Source: a virus. From it: 60,395 nt of DNA. The stretch spans positions 1 to 60,395 of the IMG/VR virus record IMGVR_UViG_3300032116_000204, one strand, 5' to 3'. The notes beneath the pieces were generated by a model. The model saw only the letters and a list, made by a program, of their open reading frames with translations. It was not told the origin of the DNA and did no database searches. This document shows positions 9,267 to 17,823 of this stretch, one piece after another; positions within the stretch are counted from its first letter, which is position 1; every line of letters begins with the position of its first letter. A program made the position numbers and the translations under genes.

Positions 9267-12104
9267 TCAGAGCCCTTGCAGTATCAGTTTTCTGACCTGA
9301 TCGTATCGGCGGCCAAAGATACGTCTCCCCTCTGCGGCGCTTACAACCTGGGCCCTGCTGTAGCCGAAGACTCCCTCGTATTGCCCGGGCGCTTTGGCAA
9401 TGTCGACGATGGGTTTGTTGCCTGCAATGGCAGAGCGGTTGATGAGATTGGCTGCCACCTCGAGTTTGCCTCTGGCAGTGGGGCCGGCCTCGGTCAGCGA
9501 CGTAAAGGCCAGGGCGTTGATGTCCTGCTCGCTCAGCTTTTGTGCTCGAGCAATCGCCTTGGGCACTACGCCAGGCCTGAAGTCAAAAAACCAGTTCTCC
9601 GCTGGGTTGGACTGGTAATCACCAGGCCGCTTGTTCTGGACCAGGCTCACGCCCCGGAACTGGTTGGCGCCACGCAGGTCGCGGATCACACCCAGCAGGC
9701 TGGTCGATCCACGCATGGCGCTACCCGTAAAAGGGGTGATACCCCTCTCAGCTGCAGCAGCTGGTGGAACGAAGGCGTTGAGCAGAGTGTTGGCGAACTG
9801 GAGCCCCATCTTCTGTGCCACCGGCAGGTAGCGGTTGGTGGGCAGCATCCCCAGTCCACCGGTGCCAGTTGGAGCTTGCGACACCAGGTCGCCGCCATCG
9901 AGTTCCTGCAGGCGCTTCTGGGTTTCGGGGTCCAGCGGCATGCCATGCAGCTGCATCTGCCGGGAGAAGAAGGCACTGGGCTTCATCCCGCTGCGGCGGA
10001 TGATCTGGCGGGTGGCATCATCCAGCGGCTTGCCGGTCAGGATGCCGTCCAGCTGCTGACCCATCCGTTCTTTGGTGTACAGCGGCTGCGTCTCCGCCTG
10101 ACGACGCAGCTGTGCGTTCTGTGCAGCATCACCACGGGAGCCACCGGCCAAACCTCGAGCAATGTTCTCCGGCGTGGCTGATGCCGGTGGCGTCATCACC
10201 TGCTGGGGTAGGGCCTTGCTCAGCGCATTGCCGTATAGGTCGCCCAGTTGCTGCGTCGCATCAGCGCCAGGGTTCTTGCGGATCAGCTGGTCGCCAGATT
10301 TGTACAGCTGGCCCAGCATCGTCCACATCTCACGGGCCTCATTCGGCGTGAGGTTGGCTCCACCTTCAGAACCACCCCGGGCGTACTGGGCCTCGAGGCG
10401 TTTCCTCAGGTCATCCTGCAGGCCACGGAGCACCTGGTAGTTGGCCTTGTTGTCCTCACGGTTGCGACCGGCCTGTGTTGCCAGGAAGCTCTTGGCGGCG
10501 CTGTAGCTGATCTGCTGTGACTGCTGCAGCTGCAGGATGCGCTCAGTGAAATCGACACCAGGGTTGGTGGCCATCTCGGCCCACAGGTTGACCTCGGCCT
10601 TCTCCTGGTCCGGTTGCACGTAGCCAGCCCGGATGCTGGAGGTTTGCTTCTTCACCGCTTCCTCGTAGGCCAGGGCCATGTCGGGGTTCGACGCATACAG
10701 CTGGCGACCTCGTGCCAGTAGTGCGTTCTCCGTGGAATCAATGGCCGCAGGGTCAGCCAGCACCTCTGGAGTAAATGCAGCCTTGATGTCGGCCAGCACC
10801 TGCTCCTTCGCTTCCCGTCCCTCGAGCTGGTCGCCCAGGTTCTGCTGTGCGATCACCTGCTCCTGCAGATCCTTGGTGATCTCGTACAGGCCCTCCATGC
10901 CGCCGATCTGATCGAGCAGCAGGGGGCGCTTGTCGCCTGCACTGGCGGGGCCCACGCGCACCTGGGCCAGTACTTCCGGCACACGGGATAGAGCCAGCTT
11001 TGCCTTGCCCCAGTCGCCCTGCGAAGCGGACAGCACGGACCTCACAAGGCCCTTGGGGAACTCCTTCAGTTCCTTCTGGTACTCCTCATTGGTCTGGCCG
11101 CTCTGGCTATAGAAGCCGTCCAAGCCGTTGGTGAGGTTCGCTGCGATCTGCTCGAGGGGCAGGGCGCCATTCACCAGCGACATGGCATTGCCATCTTTCA
11201 CCGCGGTCAGACCTTCCTTGGCCTTCTGCGTCTTGTAGCCGCCGAACCGCTTCTCCTGGTCGGCAGCGACAGAGCCGTAGATGGCACCCAGCTGCTGGCG
11301 GTTGGACTCAAAGACATCCGGCAGGATTCCCATGGTCCCGTTGGGGAACATCAGGGCCGTCACCATCCGCTGGTACTCGGGGTCGCTGGCAGGCACTGAC
11401 TCCACAGGACGACCGTCCAGCAGGGTCTTGGTCTGCGCTACCCGCTCCTTCAGGGTCGCGGCATTGGCCTTGATGTAGGCGTCCTGCATGCCCATGGTGG
11501 CGTAGCGCAGGGCCCGGGGATCAGCGGCCTGGAACCGCCGCAGCATGTCGCCATAGCCTGCAGCTCCTTCAGTCACACCCTTCTCCAGGTGCTTCTGCAG
11601 CCCCTGCAGGCTGTCGAACACACCAGCCTGGGCTGCATCCCTGGCCAGGGCGCTGCCTGTTTGCTTGGCCACCGCATCATCCATGCGGTCCTTCTTCTGC
11701 AGGGTCTCGTTCAGCGAGTCGAAGAAGGTGCTGAATCCAGCCAGGGACTTCGACAGGGCCCCGATGTTGTCGACATAGGGGGCGTACTGCGGCTGGTTGA
11801 CGATGCTCTGCTGCACCACCGGGTTGGGTGATGCCATGGGCCGCGCCAGTTGCGACACCACAGGCGACTGCGCCCGTGCCGGGTTGGGCGGATTGGTGAT
11901 CTGCAACGCGCCACCCAGCGTGGGGCCTTGGCCTGGTGCGGAGAAGGTGTCGACGATTCGTTGCACGGCCTGCAGGGCCGGTGCTGCAATCTCGTTGGTG
12001 CCGATGGGTGCCTGACTGCTGGCATCCGGGATCCCGCCCAACAGGCGTGCCGGGGTGGATCTGTCGGTGTTCCCGTAGGCGGGACCAAGAGAAGGACGGG
12101 CCAT
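9267..12104 (-). CDS. Internal virion protein with C-terminal SleB-like cell-wall hydrolase domain
   Basis: A 945-residue protein between the gp14-like protein and the giant virion protein, the place of T7 gp15/gp16. Most of it is helical and charged, as in ejected core proteins. The C-terminal ~85 residues (from ~860) read ALAFTSLTEAGPTARGKLE followed by VAANLINR and PGQYEGVFG. This matches the pattern of the SleB/CwlJ-type cell-wall hydrolase family (conserved Glu, AxxxNR, PGQF). Such a domain would locally open peptidoglycan during ejection. The right-cassette counterpart carries a lytic transglycosylase instead. Only 3 bp separate it from the downstream gene. The core-protein assignment is firm by synteny, the hydrolase family by motif. 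Confidence 0.8.
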   Translation of the reverse strand: MARPSLGPAYGNTDRSTPARLLGGIPDASSQAPIGTNEIAAPALQAVQRIVDTFSAPGQGPTLGGALQITNPPNPARAQSPVVSQLARPMASPNPVVQQSIVNQPQYAPYVDNIGALSKSLAGFSTFFDSLNETLQKKDRMDDAVAKQTGSALARDAAQAGVFDSLQGLQKHLEKGVTEGAAGYGDMLRRFQAADPRALRYATMGMQDAYIKANAATLKERVAQTKTLLDGRPVESVPASDPEYQRMVTALMFPNGTMGILPDVFESNRQQLGAIYGSVAADQEKRFGGYKTQKAKEGLTAVKDGNAMSLVNGALPLEQIAANLTNGLDGFYSQSGQTNEEYQKELKEFPKGLVRSVLSASQGDWGKAKLALSRVPEVLAQVRVGPASAGDKRPLLLDQIGGMEGLYEITKDLQEQVIAQQNLGDQLEGREAKEQVLADIKAAFTPEVLADPAAIDSTENALLARGRQLYASNPDMALAYEEAVKKQTSSIRAGYVQPDQEKAEVNLWAEMATNPGVDFTERILQLQQSQQISYSAAKSFLATQAGRNREDNKANYQVLRGLQDDLRKRLEAQYARGGSEGGANLTPNEAREMWTMLGQLYKSGDQLIRKNPGADATQQLGDLYGNALSKALPQQVMTPPASATPENIARGLAGGSRGDAAQNAQLRRQAETQPLYTKERMGQQLDGILTGKPLDDATRQIIRRSGMKPSAFFSRQMQLHGMPLDPETQKRLQELDGGDLVSQAPTGTGGLGMLPTNRYLPVAQKMGLQFANTLLNAFVPPAAAAERGITPFTGSAMRGSTSLLGVIRDLRGANQFRGVSLVQNKRPGDYQSNPAENWFFDFRPGVVPKAIARAQKLSEQDINALAFTSLTEAGPTARGKLEVAANLINRSAIAGNKPIVDIAKAPGQYEGVFGYSRAQVVSAAEGRRIFGRRYDQVRKLILQGL

Positions 12105-12110
12105 CGGTTA

Positions 12111-13115
12111 CTAGCTCCTGCCGGGCAGCTTGCCGGTCTTCTGGGCGTATTTGTAGTCGTAGGCGGCGCCCGCCACCTTTGATGCCCCAGTGAGTCCTGT
12201 GCTGATGGCCTGCAGCGTGTACGGCGTCTGGTCCACGTAGGCCCGGGACACAGCGCCCTGCGTCACCGTGCCCCGCGTCACCTGCTGCCTGGTGGGCGCC
12301 GGTGCGTACATCGGTGCCACGCCACTGCCTGGTGCCAGGGCCTGGCCCTTGATCGGGTCGGTGTACAGCTGCTTGATGTACGGCTGCTCGGATGCCTTGC
12401 GTGCGGCGTACTGCGCCTGGCTGCCGCGTTTCTGTTCCTGGATGTCCGCACCCGTGAAGGCCAGGTTGCGGTTGGTGGCGTAGTCGTAGGAAGCCTGCTG
12501 CCGGTAGTAGTCCGCCAGTAGGTTCTCCACCGTGTTGCCCGTGCGGCCAGAGGCGCGGACGGTGGCCTTCTCCTGGGCGATCTCCCTGGATGCCTTGCTC
12601 TTCTGCTGGGCCGCGGCTTCCTCCTCCTGCATGAACCGAAGGTCAAGCAACCGCAGATCGTTGCTGTAGGCGATGCCAGCCAGCTCAGAGTTGAGCTCCA
12701 TCACCGACTGCTGCTGCTGTTGACGAGCGGCCTCATAGGCCCGCTGTGATTCCACCTGGGCCTGCTGGTATTCGTAGTTCTGCTGGTTGACTGCCTGCTC
12801 GTACTGATACTGCCGCTGCTGTTCAGCCAGCTGGTAGTCGTACTGCAGGTACGAGTTGCGGTAGTCGAACTCCCGCTGCGACACCTGGTTCTGGTACGTG
12901 TACTCAGCCATGCGCAGCTGCTCCTGGAACTGATAGTCCATCTGCCGCTGCTGCTCAGCGAACTGGAACTGAGCCTGCTGCTGCTGGATCTGATAGTTGT
13001 AGTTGGCCTGAGCCTCTGCAGACTGCCCCTGCTGGACGGAGCTGTAGATACCCAGGCCCGTGCTGAGGACAGAGACGCCAAGGCTAATGGCGGCGATTGT
13101 CGCGGGTTCACACAT
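12111..13115 (-). CDS. Internal virion protein, gp14-like
   Basis: A 334-residue protein with an N-terminal hydrophobic segment (AAISLGVSVLSTGLGIYSSV) and then a long Gln/Tyr/Glu-rich helical stretch. The part from ~200 contains GRTGNTVENLLADYYRQ, paralleled by GREGRSVDRIVNDYARQ in the right-cassette protein at 51453-52286. This composition and position, just after tail tube B and the gp13-like gene, fit T7 gp14, an ejected protein thought to form the outer-membrane part of the channel. Its start overlaps the upstream stop by 8 bp. Family assignment is by synteny and composition, since sequence conservation in this class is low. Confidence 0.75.
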   Translation of the reverse strand: MCEPATIAAISLGVSVLSTGLGIYSSVQQGQSAEAQANYNYQIQQQQAQFQFAEQQRQMDYQFQEQLRMAEYTYQNQVSQREFDYRNSYLQYDYQLAEQQRQYQYEQAVNQQNYEYQQAQVESQRAYEAARQQQQQSVMELNSELAGIAYSNDLRLLDLRFMQEEEAAAQQKSKASREIAQEKATVRASGRTGNTVENLLADYYRQQASYDYATNRNLAFTGADIQEQKRGSQAQYAARKASEQPYIKQLYTDPIKGQALAPGSGVAPMYAPAPTRQQVTRGTVTQGAVSRAYVDQTPYTLQAISTGLTGASKVAGAAYDYKYAQKTGKLPGRS

Positions 13116-13587
13116 GGCTGTTCACCTGGCAGAACTCAAGAAACAGTCGACCTTCTGCCCCGTAGTTTGGATGCTGGGCGACGAAGGTAAAGCCCATCCA
13201 CCGGATCCACCTTATGTGGACCTTGTTGCGTGCATCAACGCAGTTGCACAGCACCCGGTAGTTGCAGAGCATTTCCCTCATGTAGGCCTTCCCATGGCGC
13301 AGGAACTGTGCGCGGACCGCCTTGTTGAACACCAACTGATCAGTGCCCAGGAGCCACACCCTGCCCACTCCATTCCCGGCAGGCACTGCCCCCCACATCG
13401 CCACAGGGGTGCCATCTTTTCGGCAGATGGTCATGCAAGGGCCGCTGGCCATGAAGCAGTACAGCAGGGCGGTGGCAGGGGTCTCGCCAGAGCCCGCCTT
13501 GATCTCTGCGACATCAGCCTTCCGCATGTTGGCGGCCACCACCGCAATGTCCTTGGCGATGCTCTTGCGGGTGTACGCGGCGCTCAT
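13108..13587 (-). CDS. gp13-like internal protein / GNAT-fold-like
   Basis: A 159-residue protein starting with MSAAYTRKS. The ATG overlaps the tail-tube-B stop as ATGA, which is why this start is preferred to a longer frame. The region around GRVWLLGTDQLVF and the C-terminal WMGFTF resemble acyltransferase-fold proteins encoded beside tail tubular protein B in T7-like phages (T7 gp13 region). The counterpart at 52286-52732 shares WLLGTDKL and LEHLGFTI. T7 gp13 is needed for proper assembly of the internal core; acetyltransferase activity is not established here. Confidence 0.7.
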   Translation of the reverse strand: MSAAYTRKSIAKDIAVVAANMRKADVAEIKAGSGETPATALLYCFMASGPCMTICRKDGTPVAMWGAVPAGNGVGRVWLLGTDQLVFNKAVRAQFLRHGKAYMREMLCNYRVLCNCVDARNKVHIRWIRWMGFTFVAQHPNYGAEGRLFLEFCQVNSHV

Positions 13588-15992
13588 AGGCGTTCTGTCC
13601 GGCTGAAGTACATGCCCTCCCACTCTGCTGACTGGACGCGACAGGGCAGAGGGCTGCTGCTCCTGATCTCCACCTTGGTGTCGATGTTCTGTGCCATCAC
13701 CGGCACGCGGAACTTGCCAACCATCTGTGACACCTCGCCCAGCAATGCGCCGCTGTCGCCCAGGGTCAGCCCGTTGTACGGGTGCTTCTTGGTGTCGCGG
13801 CCACGCGGGGTGACCCACACCTCGAAATGCCCGCTCTTGTCATGGATCAGCGTCCAGGTCCGCATCTGCAACCTGGGCCCACCGATCACAGCGACGCCAC
13901 CGCCCTGGGGCTGCTCCTTCAAGTACGGGGTGCTGAACTCGTACCGCATCTCGTAGAGCTCGCCCACGAAAAACTTCGCCGTCGTCAGGTCGCCGCGCAC
14001 CGTGATGGTGTTGCCGGTCTGGCTGATGGGGTAGATCACCTGGCCGGGGGCGATGGTGTTGCCGGTGGCGACGCGGCCCACCACCACCATCTGCGCGGCT
14101 GTGTTCCGAGGGTAAGGCAGCGTGATGGTCGACTGGGTGTCCAGGCCGCTGGGGTTGGTGAGCGCCACCGTGCAGCTGGCCTCAGTCGTTTTGCGATCTA
14201 CCAGCAGCTCGAAGTCGGCCCCGGCATCCACGCTCTCAGGGCGGGCCACCACCTTCTCCAGGTACACCCCATCGGCGTACTCGACCACGGCGTACAGGTC
14301 GCTGTCGACGAACTGGATGCCAATGATCGACTTAGCCCCTGATGCCTCCCAGTAAGACCAGGCGCTCTGCAGCTTCTGGTCCCCCTGGAAGAAGAACTTG
14401 TACAGGTAGATCCGCTTGGGTTGGCTCTTGGCGATCAGGGCCACTGCCTCCTCCGACACAGAGGCCGTCATCTGCGCCACGTCAGACGGCACAAACCGTG
14501 GCACCGCCGACGTCACCTCATCCGATGCAGGTACTGGGCTGGTGGTGTCCGGGAGGAAGTATTCCCGCAGGCCGCCGAACTCCCCTCGAGGGATGGTGAA
14601 GAAGATCGTGCGACCTGCCGCCACAGGGTCCACCCCGTCGTACAGCTCGAAGGTGGTCATGGCCGTGATGTTGGCGCTCTTGGGCGTGAGCGGTTGCACG
14701 GTCAAAGAGCCACTGTCCAGGCGGAACTGGCCGTGCCTGGAGAACAGCAGCAGCGTGCTGGCAAACGGCACTGCAGCCAGCAGGATGTTCACCTGGTTGC
14801 CGCCGCACGTCAGGTCGATGGGGTCGGAGTCCAGGACGGTCTGCACGGTCTCCGGAAAGAACCGCTCGAACTCATCAGCTGCCGACATCACCACGTTCTC
14901 GTCGGTCAGCAGGGCCAGCCGGTTGCGGAACACCGTGATGTTGTTGATCGGTGAACCCACGAAGCTGGGGTTGGCTGCACTGGTCTCATCACCTGCAGGC
15001 CGCGGCGACCAGTCGAACTGCTTGAACGTGTAGGTGCCGTCGTTGTTGCGCACCAGGACGTGCGGCATGGTTGCCGGGTCCAGCTTGTAGTTGATGCCTG
15101 GGCCGACGGTCTCCTTCCACACGCCTGGGCCGAAGCCGCTGCCAGCGTTGGCCTCGAAGGTCAGGTACCAGTCATCGAACTCAGTGGCTGTGCTGCCCTG
15201 CACCTTCACGATGAAGCCGTGTGTGGCGATGGTCGGCAGGTCAGTCACGGATCCCGCCGTGTTCTTAATGGGACGAATCGATTGACCGTCGAACCCATCA
15301 GTAGCGGCCAGGGTGTAGTCGGCCCCGTCGTCCTTCTGGATGTTGATGATGTAGTCGTTGACCGTGATGGTCCATCCAGCCCCCAGGGCCGTCGCCAGGC
15401 TGTTGCGCAGGTTGGTGGCGATGGTTGGGGTGGTGGGCTGGCCCCCGCCCACAGCAGGGGTGGTGTAGGTCACGGTGGTGGCGTTCACCGTGACTGAGTA
15501 CGTGGTGTTGTACTGAGCGGCCTTCACGAACACCATCGACTTGGTGCCCCAGGTGGGGCTCTTGTCCCCGGCACCGGTCAGCATTGCGGGCACCTTCTCC
15601 CGGTTCACGATGAAGGTGTAGTCCGCCACGGATGCCACGCGGAACTGCTTGCTGGGTTCCCCCGTGACGTCCAGGTAGCTGACGCCGTTGGGCGTGGTGA
15701 CGGTTTTGCTGTTGCCAGCCAGGTCAAACACCTTGATGGCCTGGTCCTGCAGCAAGATCCCCCACCGATTGGCCCCGTCCCGGTCCACTACGGTGAAGAA
15801 GGGACGGCCTGAACCTGCAGTGCCGGCAAAGATCTGCTTGAGGTGGTTGAAGGCAGGGCGCTTCTTCAGCCCTTCCACAGGGCTGGGCATGCAGTTCACG
15901 ACCACCTCGGCCTGAGAGGCCAGGCGCAGCGCTGCAGGCTGCTGACTCACCCCATTGATCAGGTTGGGGATGGTGCTGCTGACGAAGGGCAT
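13584..15992 (-). CDS. Tail tubular protein B (nozzle)
   Basis: An 802-residue protein beginning MPFVSSTIPNLINGVSQQP. The SQQP signature near the N-terminus is typical of T7 gp12-type tail nozzle proteins. Beta-rich composition and length (T7 gp12 is 794 residues) agree. Shared stretches with the 834-residue protein at 52729-55233 include FRNRLALLTDENV against YKNRLGFLADENV and DSDPIDLT against DTDPIDLT. It forms the distal tail tube with tail tubular protein A, encoded directly upstream 3 bp away. It overlaps the gp13-like gene downstream. Confidence 0.93.
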   Translation of the reverse strand: MPFVSSTIPNLINGVSQQPAALRLASQAEVVVNCMPSPVEGLKKRPAFNHLKQIFAGTAGSGRPFFTVVDRDGANRWGILLQDQAIKVFDLAGNSKTVTTPNGVSYLDVTGEPSKQFRVASVADYTFIVNREKVPAMLTGAGDKSPTWGTKSMVFVKAAQYNTTYSVTVNATTVTYTTPAVGGGQPTTPTIATNLRNSLATALGAGWTITVNDYIINIQKDDGADYTLAATDGFDGQSIRPIKNTAGSVTDLPTIATHGFIVKVQGSTATEFDDWYLTFEANAGSGFGPGVWKETVGPGINYKLDPATMPHVLVRNNDGTYTFKQFDWSPRPAGDETSAANPSFVGSPINNITVFRNRLALLTDENVVMSAADEFERFFPETVQTVLDSDPIDLTCGGNQVNILLAAVPFASTLLLFSRHGQFRLDSGSLTVQPLTPKSANITAMTTFELYDGVDPVAAGRTIFFTIPRGEFGGLREYFLPDTTSPVPASDEVTSAVPRFVPSDVAQMTASVSEEAVALIAKSQPKRIYLYKFFFQGDQKLQSAWSYWEASGAKSIIGIQFVDSDLYAVVEYADGVYLEKVVARPESVDAGADFELLVDRKTTEASCTVALTNPSGLDTQSTITLPYPRNTAAQMVVVGRVATGNTIAPGQVIYPISQTGNTITVRGDLTTAKFFVGELYEMRYEFSTPYLKEQPQGGGVAVIGGPRLQMRTWTLIHDKSGHFEVWVTPRGRDTKKHPYNGLTLGDSGALLGEVSQMVGKFRVPVMAQNIDTKVEIRSSSPLPCRVQSAEWEGMYFSRTERL

Positions 15993-15995
15993 GGC

Positions 15996-16604
15996 TTAAC
16001 GACGCAGGGCCTGCGAGGGGATGTAGCTCAGGTAAGGGCCCGTGATGTTGGGGTTGCCCTGCAGCATGTTGTGGCTCGAGGTGGTTGTCTCGATCTCGTA
16101 GAAGGCGGACTTGGCCTCCACCTCCATGCCGTAGTTGACCTGATCCAGGTCCCGGGAGCCGATGATCGACTGCTGCAGCTCGCGGCCTGCAGTCACAGCG
16201 ATGTACCGGCGGGCATGCTCGGGCAGCTCCTCCCAGTCCAGGCCGTAGGTCACGTCAGCAGTGATGTCCTGGGTGAAGGCGTAGGTCCCACCCTTGCGGT
16301 CGTACAGCTTGTCTCCCCGCTGCACGATGTCCAGGCTCGAGTAGTCGTACGGGTTCACCTCCACCCGCAGGGCATTGGCAGGCAGGTTGATCTGATTGCT
16401 GATGACATCCCGCAGCAGGGTGCGCTGGTAGTCGGTGTTGAACGACCAGGCCTCGGACTGCAGCTTGCGACTCACGGTCAGGATGGAGTCGGCGGCCTGC
16501 TGTGCCAGTCCAAACTGTCCATCCAGGCTGTCGACAGGCGCCTCGCCCATCATCCGCAGCACCAGGTTCACGGCTTCCAGGTAGGTGGTGCGAGTGATGG
16601 TCAT
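15996..16604 (-). CDS. Tail tubular protein A (gatekeeper/adaptor)
   Basis: A 202-residue protein when started at MTITRTTYLEAVNLVLRMMG. A longer frame would begin inside the terminator hairpin that follows the capsid gene, so the internal ATG is chosen. The TYLEAVNxxLxxxGExPVxSLD opening is characteristic of T7 gp11-like tail tubular protein A, which joins the portal to the nozzle. The homologue at 55226-55885 has TTLLEAVNICLQNIGEQPV. It is followed 3 bp later by tail tubular protein B, the usual pair. Confidence 0.92.
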   Translation of the reverse strand: MTITRTTYLEAVNLVLRMMGEAPVDSLDGQFGLAQQAADSILTVSRKLQSEAWSFNTDYQRTLLRDVISNQINLPANALRVEVNPYDYSSLDIVQRGDKLYDRKGGTYAFTQDITADVTYGLDWEELPEHARRYIAVTAGRELQQSIIGSRDLDQVNYGMEVEAKSAFYEIETTTSSHNMLQGNPNITGPYLSYIPSQALRR

Positions 16605-16618
16605 GGCCTGCTCTCGGG

Positions 16619-16648
16619 GAAAAGGAAAAGGGGGCCCGTAGGCCCCCA
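16619..16648 (-). terminator. Rho-independent-type terminator after the left capsid gene
   Basis: Read on the minus strand, a perfect 7-bp stem (GGGGGCC / GGCCCCC) with a TACG tetraloop is followed by TTTTCCTTTT. It lies 9 bp past the capsid stop and before tail tube A. It would partially stop transcripts after the capsid gene, as the T7 terminator does after gene 10, keeping capsid mRNA abundant. Confidence 0.75.
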
Positions 16649-16656
16649 CTCAACCG

Positions 16657-17640
16657 TCAGCTGGTGGCGGTGTAAATCTCAACGGCGCAGTCAGGGCGCA
16701 GCACGCCGCTGCCCAGGGCCATCGAGCCGACCATGAAGGTTCCCTGCCAGAGGGCATGGATGTCGGAGCCGGTCTGCTCCATCTTCAGGTCCATCAGCTT
16801 CACGGTACCCACGGCCTGCTTGTTGAAGACAAGCGACACGCAGTCGGTGAAGTTGCCGCTGTAGTCGTTGTTCTCCCCGGTGGCCGCAGAGCGGTTAGTG
16901 GTGGGGAGGTGGTTCGACTTCAGGATGGTGATGCCCGCCACCTTCAGCACGGTGCCGTCGGCGTAGGCGCCAGCGCCACCCCAGTCACGGTTGATGACGT
17001 TGGTCTCCTGGACGAGCTTGTAATACTCCGCGGGAGCAAGCACGCAGTAGCGGTCGTTCTCGGGGAGGTTGTTCTCGTCCATCTTCTGGGCTGCGCTGAA
17101 CATCGCAGTGGCCAGCTGGGCGCCAGTGATTGCAGTCTTGGAGGCTGCAACGATCTTGATGCGGGTGCCGCCAGGCAGGTCGGTGTTGAAGTTGGTGGCA
17201 GTGCGGGCTGCCTTAGCCAGCATCGCTGCGATGTTTTGGTCGAAGCGATAGGCCAGGGCGTTGCCCATCTCGGTGCTGTACTGCGACCGCACGTCGTAGT
17301 GATTCTTGGCTTCATCGATGTCAGCGACGAAGACATTGCTCACCAGCTTGTCATCGATGTTGATGACAGCTTCAGCGTGCTTCACCTGGTTCCCGGTCAG
17401 CATGGTGCCGGGAGTGTGGTACGAAGTGCTGGTCAGGCCGATGATCGGGAACTGTGCACTTTTGCCGGAGCTGATAGTCCGAACAGTGTGCAGGGCCTCG
17501 AAGATCGTGCTCTTGCGGAACGCAGTCAGAACCTCGCCCCCGAAGATTTTCAGGAACAGGGCGTTATCGCCAGCGAACGAACCGCCGCCAGCATTGTTGA
17601 TTAAGCCAAGACGCGAAGCGTCAAAGTTGGGGGCAGCCAT
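16657..17640 (-). CDS. Major capsid protein (left cassette)
   Basis: A 327-residue HK97-fold-type major capsid protein of the T7 gp10 class. Landmarks are GDNALFLKIFGGEVLTAF near the N-terminus, SGKSAQFP, HTPGTMLTG, and FVADIDEAKNHYDVRSQYSTEMG in the spine-helix region. The right-cassette capsid at 55986-56993 shows the same order (VDALFLKL, GGKSAAFP, HVPGTPILG, NYYDVRQDVTHQLG) but with low identity. It lies between scaffold and tail tube A with terminator-like hairpins on both sides. Confidence 0.95.
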   Translation of the reverse strand: MAAPNFDASRLGLINNAGGGSFAGDNALFLKIFGGEVLTAFRKSTIFEALHTVRTISSGKSAQFPIIGLTSTSYHTPGTMLTGNQVKHAEAVINIDDKLVSNVFVADIDEAKNHYDVRSQYSTEMGNALAYRFDQNIAAMLAKAARTATNFNTDLPGGTRIKIVAASKTAITGAQLATAMFSAAQKMDENNLPENDRYCVLAPAEYYKLVQETNVINRDWGGAGAYADGTVLKVAGITILKSNHLPTTNRSAATGENNDYSGNFTDCVSLVFNKQAVGTVKLMDLKMEQTGSDIHALWQGTFMVGSMALGSGVLRPDCAVEIYTATS

Positions 17641-17823
17641 GATGGGCTCCTAGGGAAGTTGGGTTGTTGCCCCGACCTCGCCTCCTTCCGCTGGGGGTGT
17701 CCTCCGCAGAGGGCCGTCGCTTCCGCGAGAAGGTCTAGGTGCTCGAAGTGTAGGCACCTGATCCACAAAGAAAAAAGCCCCGGACTTTGGGACCGGGGCC
17801 GACGTGCTTTCTGTGCACAGACG
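17641..17823 (-). promoter_or_regulatory. Capsid leader region containing a terminator hairpin
   Basis: A 183-bp gap between scaffold stop and capsid start, unusual in this tightly packed operon. At 17771-17800 the minus strand has a 7-bp stem (GCCCCGG / CCGGGGC) with a 9-nt loop followed by six T residues, a good intrinsic terminator for scaffold transcripts. The remaining ~120 bp before the capsid ATG probably hold a late promoter for the phage RNA polymerase, but I cannot recognise its consensus. Confidence 0.6.

Noticed and set aside
13587-13818. A longer N-terminus for the gp13-like protein (start at 13818)
   Set aside because: The extension lies antisense-register within tail tube B and is Arg/Gly-rich noise; the ATGA junction at 13584-13587 is the same as in the right cassette.
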